Shown one piece after another: positions 1-6,501 of a DNA stretch of 35,743 nucleotides. Position numbers and translations under genes: made by a program. The stretch lies in assembly GCA_018816555.1 (NCBI GenBank), contig JAHIVT010000034.1:1-35743 (forward strand). Direction: 5' to 3'. Below the pieces are notes generated by a model. That model saw only the letters and a program-made list of their open reading frames with translations, was not told the origin of the DNA and searched no databases. This DNA comes from Pseudomonadota bacterium. Its GTDB lineage: Bacteria; Desulfobacterota; Desulfobulbia; Desulfobulbales; SURF-16. How positions within the stretch are numbered: the first letter of the stretch is position 1; every line of letters starts with the position of its first letter.

Positions 1-136
1 CGGCAAGGGTTTTTGGCATAAAACACACACCGAAAAGTACTGCAATAGTGTAGACACACGCGAAAAATTTACCAACGCCCCAAAGCTAGGCTGGATGAGG
101 CTTTACAGCTGGTGTCTTGCCTAGCTAATAAAAATC
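1..136. other. Left-edge sequence of unknown origin replacing the cpxA body
   Basis: This stretch lies where the rest of the truncated kinase gene should be, and I recognise no gene in it. On the plus strand one frame is open from the window edge to a TAG at 121-123 (about 40 codons, Trp/Thr/Lys-rich), which could be the C-terminus of a protein entering from the left, but an opening this short may be chance. It is probably the flank of a mobile element or a rearrangement junction; no terminal inverted repeat can be shown. Confidence 0.3.
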
Positions 137-469
137 TCAGCCGGACATGACCCGGACTGCGGTATCCTTGGCCTCGGGGGGTGCCTGCCGACCGGAAAGA
201 GCGTTTGTCCGGCCGGCAAAGAGATAGAGGCTGATGCCGGATTGTTCCTCGATTTGTTCCACATAGGCACGCAGGCCTTCCGGTCCGCCTTTCCGCCAGG
301 CGGCAAGGGCTTCGTCACCATACTTAGCCATGGCCTGCATGCTGAAATCGCGCATGCCGGGGTAGGGATGTTCCGGCCGATTTTTCAGGCCCACGAAATA
401 AAACGGCACGCCCATCAGCACGATAGTCAGCCAGAAACTGAAGAATATTTTAAGAAATAAACTGCGCAT
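137..469 (-). pseudogene. Truncated CpxA-like sensor histidine kinase (N-terminal fragment)
   Basis: A 110-residue fragment begins like CpxA-family kinases: a short basic N-terminus, one membrane segment at about residues 5-26 and the start of a periplasmic sensor region with a GISLYLF motif. CpxA-type kinases are usually about 450 residues with a second membrane segment, HAMP, HisKA and HATPase domains; all of these are missing. The frame ends in TGA at 137-139 and another stop follows four codons later. It starts 29 bases after the stop of the upstream regulator gene on the same strand, the normal cpxRA order. I infer that a deletion or insertion near position 140 removed the kinase core, so the fragment cannot phosphorylate its partner. 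Confidence 0.7.
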
Positions 470-498
470 GATCTCCCTGGGGCGGCAGTGGCAAAGGT

Positions 499-1212
499 TT
501 ATGAGGCGGATTGGGTATAAAGGTAGCCCACGCCGCGTATAGTCTTGATCCTTTCCCTGCCCTTGACCTCATGGCCCAGTTTTTTGCGCAGACTGCTGAC
601 ATGCACGTCAATGCTGCGGTCAAAGGTGGAAAGTTTTCTGTCCAGCACTTTTTCGGTGAGTTCCTCGCGGCTGACAACCTGGCCGGCTGTTTTCAACAGT
701 TCGTGCAGCAGGGAAAATTCAACGGTGGTCAGCTCGACGTTTCCGCCGTTCTTGACAACGGATCGGGCGCCGGGATCAAGGTTGATATCGCCGACGGTCA
801 ACTTCTCGGCCCGGCTCTGCTGCCCGGCTTCGAGAAGGCTGGTTTCGCTGCGGCGTTGGATGGCCCGGATTCTGGCCAGCAGTTCACGGGGGTTGAAGGG
901 TTTGGGCAGATAATCGTCAGCCCCCATTTCCAGGCCGATGATGCGGTCAATCTCTTCTCCGCGGGCGGTGAGCATGAGCACCGGCACAGTCGAGCCGGCG
1001 CGGATGTGGCGCAGGACCTCAAAACCGCTCATGCCGGGCAGCATCACGTCGAGCACCACCATGTCATGTTCGCCGGACAGGGCGCAGTCAAGCCCCTCCT
1101 GGGCCTGGTGCATTACCGACACGGCAAACCCTTCCGGCTGCAGATAGTCAATGAGTAACTCGCACAACTCCGTGTCATCATCAATCACCAGTATCCGGTT
1201 CATGGTCAGCAT
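499..1212 (-). CDS. cpxR: CpxR-like OmpR-family response regulator
   Basis: An intact 237-residue two-domain regulator. The receiver domain (about residues 4-120) has the acidic pocket (IDDD), the phospho-acceptor Asp55 in VVLDVMLPG, the conserved Thr/Ala region (MLTARGEE) and the KPF lysine. The C-terminal winged helix (about 140-235) ends in the family signature SSLRKKLG...IRGVGYLY. I start it at 1212 because AGGAG lies six bases upstream; an ATG at 1227 would put that ribosome site inside the gene. In the Cpx pathway this protein senses envelope stress through CpxA and activates periplasmic proteases and chaperones. Its kinase gene downstream is truncated, so it is now either orphaned or phosphorylated by another donor. 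The name is by family resemblance. Confidence 0.85.
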   Translation of the reverse strand: MLTMNRILVIDDDTELCELLIDYLQPEGFAVSVMHQAQEGLDCALSGEHDMVVLDVMLPGMSGFEVLRHIRAGSTVPVLMLTARGEEIDRIIGLEMGADDYLPKPFNPRELLARIRAIQRRSETSLLEAGQQSRAEKLTVGDINLDPGARSVVKNGGNVELTTVEFSLLHELLKTAGQVVSREELTEKVLDRKLSTFDRSIDVHVSSLRKKLGHEVKGRERIKTIRGVGYLYTQSAS

Positions 1213-1670
1213 TTTATTCTCCTGCATAAGATTCAGTAAACATTTTATTATAATGGGGCATGTTAGAATCTGTTGTTAAGAATTGTAAAGTTTATTTTTT
1301 GAACGCGGAGATACCCCGAGTAACGCATGTTGTAACATGCCGGCATTCAGCTTTTTTTTGCATATTTTGTATGCAAAAGAATATTCAGCACTTGCCCGCA
1401 GATAAAGGGATGTAATTTTTTTTACAGTAGAAGGTATGGAATGCCAGGCATCAGTCGCGTCTGACAATAAATCGAAGCAGCATGGTAATAAAAGGTTTAT
1501 GATATTCCTGGCAGTGGGAAAAACTATCTGGCAGGGAAATTGCTGTTAGTTTGCAGGATTATGAAGTAATGACATGAGGCAAGAGGGAGTCAAAAACAGT
1601 GTGGAGTAATGCCTGCTAGGGTTGCGGCAGACTCCGCGATTTTTCTGCAACGCAGAAAAGGAGGAGAGTA
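1213..1670. other. Divergent intergenic region between cpxR and the protease gene
   Basis: A 458-base non-coding gap between divergently transcribed genes. It is AT-rich near 1350-1400 with two small inverted repeats: GCATGTT-GT-AACATGC at about 1325-1340, and a GCATA/TATGC type repeat about 35 bases further on. It must hold promoters for both directions, but I cannot assign convincing -35/-10 boxes. Confidence 0.4.
1641..1670 (+). promoter_or_regulatory. Hairpin abutting the protease Shine-Dalgarno
   Basis: TTTTCTGC (1641-1648) and GCAGAAAA (1652-1659) form a perfect 8-bp stem with an AAC loop, running straight into the ribosome site AAGGAGGAG just before the GTG start at 1671. Upstream ACTCC (1631-1635) could also pair with the GGAG of that site, so the leader could mask or expose ribosome binding. 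The regulatory role is an inference. Confidence 0.4.
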
Positions 1671-3209
1671 GTGAGAAAAATATTTTCAATGTGTCTTATG
1701 GCGGCGACAGTCTGCGGGGTGGTGGCAATCCACGGAACCTGCGGAGCGGCAAATCAGACCGTTAATGCGGACATGTTTCGACAGGGGGAGATCGTCATGG
1801 CCGGCACAGCTGCCCAGGTGCCGGTCGGTTATAAAATAAAAAAGGTGTTGCCCAATGCCGGATTGGTTGTGCTTGAGGTGGCAAAGGGGCAGGAAGCGCG
1901 GCATGTAGGGTTATTGCAGTCCAGGGGAAAAAAATGCGGCTTGAACCTCAAATATCAGGCTTTTTCCGCGCCGGATGATACTTTTTACGGCAGACAGTGG
2001 AATATGCGCATGGTGCAGAGCGAAAAGGCCTGGGATATCAACACCGGGGGAAACGTCACGGTGGCCATTCTGGATACCGGCCTGAGGACGGCAGGGGCTG
2101 AAGACGGTATCTCCTGTGAGGATGTGCGGCCGCAAAGCGATATTGTGAACAACGACAGTGATCCGGATGATCTTGCCGGGCACGGCACTCATGTTGCCGG
2201 CACCGTGGCCCAGACAACGGACAACGGCGTCGGGGTGGCCGGGCTGGCCTTTGGGGCCTGCGTCATGCCGGTCAAGGTGCTCGATGACAGCGGCGCCGGC
2301 ACCTCGGCAGATCTTGCCGAGGGTATTGCCTTTGCCGTGGCCAGAGGTGCCTCGGTCATCAACATGAGTCTGGGCTGGAGTGCCAAGTCGCCGATTACCA
2401 CAGACCAAATCCTTGATCCTGCCCTGGCCGCCGCCCATGAAGGCGGGGTCACCATTGTCTGCGCTGCCGGCAATGACGGATGGCGTAAAAATGTGAGTTA
2501 TCCGGCCATTTCGCCATACACTATCGCGGTCGGGGCGGTTGATATCAACGGCACTGTGGCCTCCTATTCCAACGGCGGCACCGGCCTTGACCTGGTGGCT
2601 CCGGGTGGAGGGGATACGGTTGCCGGAGACGGAATCCTGCAGGAAACCTTTGATGATGCAGGCTGGAACTACTTCTATTACTGCGGCACCTCCATGGCCA
2701 CACCCCATGTGACTGCGGCCGCGGCCATGCTCTATGCCGAAGATCCCACCATCACTCCTGAGGAGGTGCGCACCGCGCTTACCACCACCGCCTCTGATCT
2801 CGGCACCGCCGGCTATGACAGCAATTACGGCTACGGCCTGCTGCAGGTCTATGCCGCACTTACCTCTGTCGGCCAGTGCGCTGATGGCGACGGAGACGGC
2901 TGGACCACCTGCGACGGTGACTGTGATGACAGCAGCCGCGCCGTCAATCCGGATGTTCTTGAGGTGTGTGATGGTATTGACAACAACTGCGACGGCGACA
3001 TTGACGAAGGCTGCGAAGTATGCCCCGACAATGACGGGGACAACTGGAGCACCTGTGACGGCGACTGCAACGACAGCAGTGTTGCCGTCAATCCGGGTGT
3101 TCCCGAGGTATGTGGTGACAGTATTGACAACAACTGCGACGGCAACATTGACGAAGGATGTGGCGAAGTGTCCGGACCACCACGACGAGGACGACAGAAC
3201 CGCCTGTAA
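1671..3209 (+). CDS. Secreted subtilisin-family (S8) serine protease with MopE-like repeats
   Basis: A 512-residue exported protease. A signal peptide spans about residues 1-26, followed by an S8 propeptide-like segment (about 30-95) and a catalytic domain (about 100-395). The triad is complete: Asp135 in VAILDTG, His171 in HGTHVAG and Ser341 in GTSMATPH, with oxyanion Asn268 in AAGND. The tail (about 402-496) carries two Cys/Asp-rich repeats of the type DGDCDDSS..NP....CDG.DNNCDG.IDEGC, known as putative metal-binding MopE repeats. Start is GTG with a strong AAGGAGGAG site. The last 16 residues (GPPRRGRQNRL end) do not fit the repeat and come from a frameshift in a third repeat. It may degrade envelope or external proteins; substrate unknown. 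It lies divergent from the cpxR-like gene, which suggests but does not prove envelope-stress control. Confidence 0.88.
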   Translation: MRKIFSMCLMAATVCGVVAIHGTCGAANQTVNADMFRQGEIVMAGTAAQVPVGYKIKKVLPNAGLVVLEVAKGQEARHVGLLQSRGKKCGLNLKYQAFSAPDDTFYGRQWNMRMVQSEKAWDINTGGNVTVAILDTGLRTAGAEDGISCEDVRPQSDIVNNDSDPDDLAGHGTHVAGTVAQTTDNGVGVAGLAFGACVMPVKVLDDSGAGTSADLAEGIAFAVARGASVINMSLGWSAKSPITTDQILDPALAAAHEGGVTIVCAAGNDGWRKNVSYPAISPYTIAVGAVDINGTVASYSNGGTGLDLVAPGGGDTVAGDGILQETFDDAGWNYFYYCGTSMATPHVTAAAAMLYAEDPTITPEEVRTALTTTASDLGTAGYDSNYGYGLLQVYAALTSVGQCADGDGDGWTTCDGDCDDSSRAVNPDVLEVCDGIDNNCDGDIDEGCEVCPDNDGDNWSTCDGDCNDSSVAVNPGVPEVCGDSIDNNCDGNIDEGCGEVSGPPRRGRQNRL

Positions 3210-3246
3210 TGGCGACTGCAACGGTGTTGTGATCAGTAAGATCTAA
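3160..3246 (+). pseudogene. Frameshifted remnant of a third MopE-like repeat
   Basis: In the next frame the DNA reads CPDHHDEDDRTACNGDCNG before a TAA at 3244-3246. This matches the start of repeat two (CPDNDGDNWSTCDGDCND). The protease therefore once had at least a third repeat; about two bases were lost (or one gained) near 3166, and the current stop at 3209 follows the shift. The end of the third repeat is also missing. Confidence 0.65.
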
Positions 3247-3264
3247 AAACCTGAAGCCTTTGCA

Positions 3265-3301
3265 GGCGCGGAATTCTAGGATTCCGCGCCTGTAATTTTT
3301 T
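3265..3301 (+). terminator. Rho-independent terminator after the protease gene
   Basis: GGCGCGGAAT (3265-3274) pairs perfectly with ATTCCGCGCC (3281-3290) around a six-base loop, followed by TGTAATTTTTT. A classic intrinsic terminator 20-55 bases after the protease reading frames. Confidence 0.85.
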
Positions 3302-3600
3302 ATGGCGAAGTCATTGTCTTTCGGGAAGCGCAGGCAAGAAGTTCGGGAAATGGGCTGAAAGACCTGCTGCAAGATATTGCTAACCAAAAGACAATCATCC
3401 AGCCTGCCCTGATCGGCAACGAAATTGAACTGGGCGGCCTGGATAGGCTCATTGCTCTTCCCCCGTCGCCGCCCTGGAAAAAATGGCTTCTCTGGGGGGT
3501 GCTGATCAGCGGCGTGATGCTGATCGGCGGCATGGCATACAGTCTTTATTGCCAGATGCGATCCGCCAAGCACCCCGACGGAGCGGACAAGAGGGTCTGA
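3280..3600 (+). pseudogene. C-terminal remnant of a DUF3999-like membrane protein
   Basis: An open frame without a start codon runs from just after a TAG at 3277 to the TGA at 3598-3600. It encodes about 106 residues: a soluble part, the stretch PALIGNEIELGG, a proline-rich linker, and one membrane helix (KKWLLWGVLISGVMLIGG) with a short basic tail. This ending resembles DUF3999-family proteins, which are normally about 440 residues with a signal peptide, a large periplasmic region and a C-terminal anchor. More than three quarters is missing and the protease terminator sits at the break. I read it as a dead 3' end left by a deletion. Confidence 0.5.
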
Positions 3601-3654
3601 CCTCGGCACTCAGTCGGAGTCTCTGCCCGCCACCCTTGACGTTCCAGGCGTACT

Positions 3655-3966
3655 CTACTTTTTGATACCCATTTTCTCCATCATCTCTTCCACCTCGCCC
3701 GCACCCTCATCGTAAAATTTCTGCTCATCAGGTTCCAGATGATGGAGCAGCCTGAGGAATTCTCCGGCGTGCTCCCGCTCCTCATCGGCGATATCCTTGA
3801 GCACCGCTTTGGCCAGGGTGTTGTCAGTACTTTCGGCGAGCTGCATATAGAGCTGGATGGCCTCATACTCGGCGGACACCATGAAACGAATGGCGCGCAC
3901 CAGTTCCGCGTCGGTGAGTTTGCGGCCATGGGCAAGACCTGAAAAGGGATTTCCGAACTCGGGCAT
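3655..3966 (-). CDS. Ferritin-like (rubrerythrin superfamily, encapsulin-cargo type) protein
   Basis: A 103-residue protein with the two-helix ferritin-like fold used by small hemi-ferritins. Helix one carries AEYEAIQLY (Glu33), helix two carries DEEREHAGEF (Glu63, His66 as ExxH), the typical carboxylate/His iron ligands. Such proteins dimerise or oligomerise to form di-iron ferroxidase sites, and close relatives are cargo of, or fused to, encapsulin shells. The acidic tail (EGAGEVEEMMEKMG) resembles the linker found before encapsulin domains. No encapsulin gene is present in this window. The start at 3966 is preceded by AAAAGGAG. It is the last gene before the convergent protease region and lies 48 bases downstream of the LTA-synthase-family gene, so the two may be co-transcribed. 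A role in iron storage or oxidative defence is inferred. Confidence 0.75.
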   Translation of the reverse strand: MPEFGNPFSGLAHGRKLTDAELVRAIRFMVSAEYEAIQLYMQLAESTDNTLAKAVLKDIADEEREHAGEFLRLLHHLEPDEQKFYDEGAGEVEEMMEKMGIKK

Positions 3967-4014
3967 GATGATTCTCCTTTTTGCAAAAGATTTCCTGTAG
4001 TGAATGTGGGTTTG

Positions 4015-6087
4015 CTATGGCCGCAGGTGGGCTATTTTCGCAAAGTTCAGCTCTTTTTCATCCATCCGGTGATGATGGGCAAAGATATAGCTGGCAGACT
4101 GGTAATAGGCAATAGCCTGCCAGGCCATGGGAGAATCTTCGGGGATGGGAGCCAGATTGCTGGTCCGCGGGTTCCAATCATAACTTGCCACCTGCTGCAG
4201 GGGTTTGAGTATGGTCAATTCCTTGCCGCGCAGATAACCCAGCTTCTGATAGTTGCCGATGAAGGCACGCTCCTCGTCGGGCTGCATGGCAAAGACGTTT
4301 TTGCCATAGAACTGACTTTCATAGGTCCAGTGCAGCAGGGCCAGCAGGGTGGGAGCGTAATCGATCTGGCTGCAGAGCTTGTCGACCTTTGCCGGCTGAA
4401 ACAGCTGAGGATTGTAAATGATCAGGGGAATTCGGTAATTGCTGACCGGCAGGTCGGTTTCGCCGGCGCTGCCGGCACAGTGATCGGCCACGATGACAAA
4501 GACCGTGTTGGCGAACCAGGGTTTTGCAGACGCCTTGCGGATGAATTCGCCGATGGCATAATCGGTATATTTGACGGCTCCCCGCCTTCCGGTGTGCGAG
4601 GGGATGTCAATCCGACCGTCCGGATAGGTGAAGGGCCGGTGGTTGGAGGTGGTCATGATGAAATGGTAAAAAGGTTTGTCCGCCGCATAGGCGCGGTCGG
4701 CCTCCTGCAGGACCCAGTTGTAAAGATCTCCATCGCAGGCGCCCCAGACATTGGCAAAGGTGACAGCCTCTTTTGGCATAGAGGCACGGTCAATGACTCG
4801 GTAGCCGTTGTTGCCGAAAAAATAATTCATGTTGTCGAAATAGCCGTAACCGCCGTAAATGAAGGCGGTATCGTAGCCGCGCTCCTGAAAGACCGAGCCC
4901 AGGGAAAAAAGGTGCTCATTGTCGGGGCGCTTGATGATGGAGCGGCCCGGCGTAGGTGGCACGGACAAGGTAAGGGCCTCCATGCCACGATCAGTACGGG
5001 TGCCGGTGGCGTAGAGGTTAGTGAAAAGGATGCCTCGACGGGCCAGATCATCCAGATTCGGGGTCAAATCCGGGTTGTTGCCGAAAGCTGCCAGATAATC
5101 GGCGCTTAGGCTTTCAACCGTGATCTGGATGACATTGTAATGCTTTTCAATTCCTTTATTTTTGACGAGTCTGGTTATATTCTCCTCGTCAGGAGAGAGG
5201 AAGAGCGAATTGTCGGTTTTGATGAGTTCCCGCACCTGACGGAAGGCCTCCCCATCGTTCTCGGTCCGGTAAAATTTCCGGAAGTCAAGCTGGTTCTCCC
5301 GAAAGGCGGCAAACAGGGAGTAGTGACCGTTTTTTGTCAGTTCCTGGTTGTAGTTGTTGGCAAATGCCGGAACCATCCTATTATTCAAAGCCAGGGTGAA
5401 AATCACGGGAAGCAGAAAAATGGCGCTGCCCCAGGCAATGCGGCTTCTGGTCGGAGTTTTCGAGGCAAACCAGATGTTGAGCCAGCCACTGCGGCGAACC
5501 AGGTAAAAAAGAACGGCGGCCGCTAGGAGTAGACTGCCGAGGATTGTCGGCAACGGATATGATTCATAAATGTTGCCGACAACTTCAGTGGTATAGACCA
5601 GATAATCGACCGCAATGAAGTTGAAGCGTGCGCCGAATTCATCCCAGAAAACCCATTCGGCCACACCCGTAAAAAGGAGCCCGTAGAGCGCGATAAAGAA
5701 GAAAAGGGCCGACACCTGGCGGTGCCACCGAGAGGAGAATATTTTTTCCGGCAGCAGGATCAGGTAAAACGTCAGGGGGATGATAAAGTAAGAGGCGGCA
5801 GCCAGGTCGTAGACAAAGCCCCAGAGAAAAATTTTGAGCAGCGTAAGCGACCCATGGTCAATCAGGGGATATGATTTGCAAAGCAGGGCGAACCGGGTCA
5901 GAAAGGCAATGAAAATAAAGGCCAGGCCAAATAACAATACCCCGCCAAGCCGATGGGCGAGTATCTTGCCTGGCAGAGAGGGAGAATCCGCGGGTAATGG
6001 ATTGGTGTTTTGACCACCAGCAGAACTATGCAAGACGGGTTTTCTCTTACTTGATGTGGTCAGTGAATGTTCCTCAATCACTTTCAT
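4015..6087 (-). CDS. LTA synthase/phosphoglycerol transferase family membrane sulfatase-fold protein
   Basis: A 690-residue inner-membrane protein. After a 45-residue cytoplasmic tail come about five membrane helices (around 47-69, 82-112, 126-145, 180-197, 217-235), then an extracytoplasmic sulfatase-fold domain (about 315-620). Signature elements are ITVESLS (metal Glu325), TGTRTDRGMEA with the likely nucleophile Thr365, and VIVADHCAG supplying metal Asp/His. The family (COG1368: LtaS, OpgB/MdoB) transfers phosphoglycerol or related groups from lipids to polymers or glycans. In a Gram-negative organism without teichoic acid the acceptor could be a periplasmic glucan or an outer-membrane glycan; it cannot be told from sequence. 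Start ATG has GGAGGAG five bases upstream. Confidence 0.85.
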   Translation of the reverse strand: MKVIEEHSLTTSSKRKPVLHSSAGGQNTNPLPADSPSLPGKILAHRLGGVLLFGLAFIFIAFLTRFALLCKSYPLIDHGSLTLLKIFLWGFVYDLAAASYFIIPLTFYLILLPEKIFSSRWHRQVSALFFFIALYGLLFTGVAEWVFWDEFGARFNFIAVDYLVYTTEVVGNIYESYPLPTILGSLLLAAAVLFYLVRRSGWLNIWFASKTPTRSRIAWGSAIFLLPVIFTLALNNRMVPAFANNYNQELTKNGHYSLFAAFRENQLDFRKFYRTENDGEAFRQVRELIKTDNSLFLSPDEENITRLVKNKGIEKHYNVIQITVESLSADYLAAFGNNPDLTPNLDDLARRGILFTNLYATGTRTDRGMEALTLSVPPTPGRSIIKRPDNEHLFSLGSVFQERGYDTAFIYGGYGYFDNMNYFFGNNGYRVIDRASMPKEAVTFANVWGACDGDLYNWVLQEADRAYAADKPFYHFIMTTSNHRPFTYPDGRIDIPSHTGRRGAVKYTDYAIGEFIRKASAKPWFANTVFVIVADHCAGSAGETDLPVSNYRIPLIIYNPQLFQPAKVDKLCSQIDYAPTLLALLHWTYESQFYGKNVFAMQPDEERAFIGNYQKLGYLRGKELTILKPLQQVASYDWNPRTSNLAPIPEDSPMAWQAIAYYQSASYIFAHHHRMDEKELNFAKIAHLRP

Positions 6088-6501
6088 TCAGACTCCTCCG
6101 GGCTGGTAGATACAAGAAGCGGTTGACCGATTGCGGTCGTTACTCTTTCACCGCAGTATAAGCGGAGTAGCTGAAGACTCTGTGAAGGGCATCTTCACGT
6201 TTTCTTCATGAAGAGCCTGTGGGAATGCTCAGGAGGAAACAAATAACGGAATGGCTGGCGTAATCCTGTTTTGTAAGCGGAAAAACCGGGTGACGATAAC
6301 ATCTTGGTACGTTCGGAATTTGTATCGAGTCAATGCTATAATTTCAATAGTTTTTGCCTATTTAAATAGAAACCTTTTTTGAATTACCTATTGGACAAAT
6401 TGTCGCACCTGGTTTACCAATAAACAGCCTTGGGTAATAAGCGCCAGTTATCAGTTTTTTTTATCCTGGCAGGGTGCTTTTCATGCAAATGAGATGGATA
6501 T
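6088..6501. other. Divergent intergenic region upstream of the MerB operon
   Basis: A 414-base gap between the LTA-synthase-like gene (minus) and the Fe-S/VTT operon (plus). It is AT-rich from 6320 on. A TATAAT lies at about 6340 without a well-spaced -35. GACAA-A-TTGTC (6394-6404) is an 11-base inverted repeat that could be an operator for the operon. A similar core (CGACAA-AA-TTGTCG) occurs at 19368-19381. Confidence 0.35.

Noticed and set aside
137-139. TGA at the end of the truncated CpxA-like frame as a third Sec codon
   Set aside because: Another stop (TAG) follows four codons later and no hairpin of SECIS type is present; the frame is truly truncated.
1911-3221. Long minus-strand open frame opposite the protease
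   Set aside because: It mirrors the repeat-rich protease codons; no ribosome site, signal or domain.
4000-5109. Long plus-strand open frame opposite the LTA-synthase-family gene
   Set aside because: Composition is that of an antisense shadow of a strongly coding gene; no start signal.
6461-6490. Sigma-54 type promoter (TGGCAGGGTGCTTTT) before the Fe-S/VTT gene
   Set aside because: The GG and GC elements are too close; the required ten-base spacing is not met.
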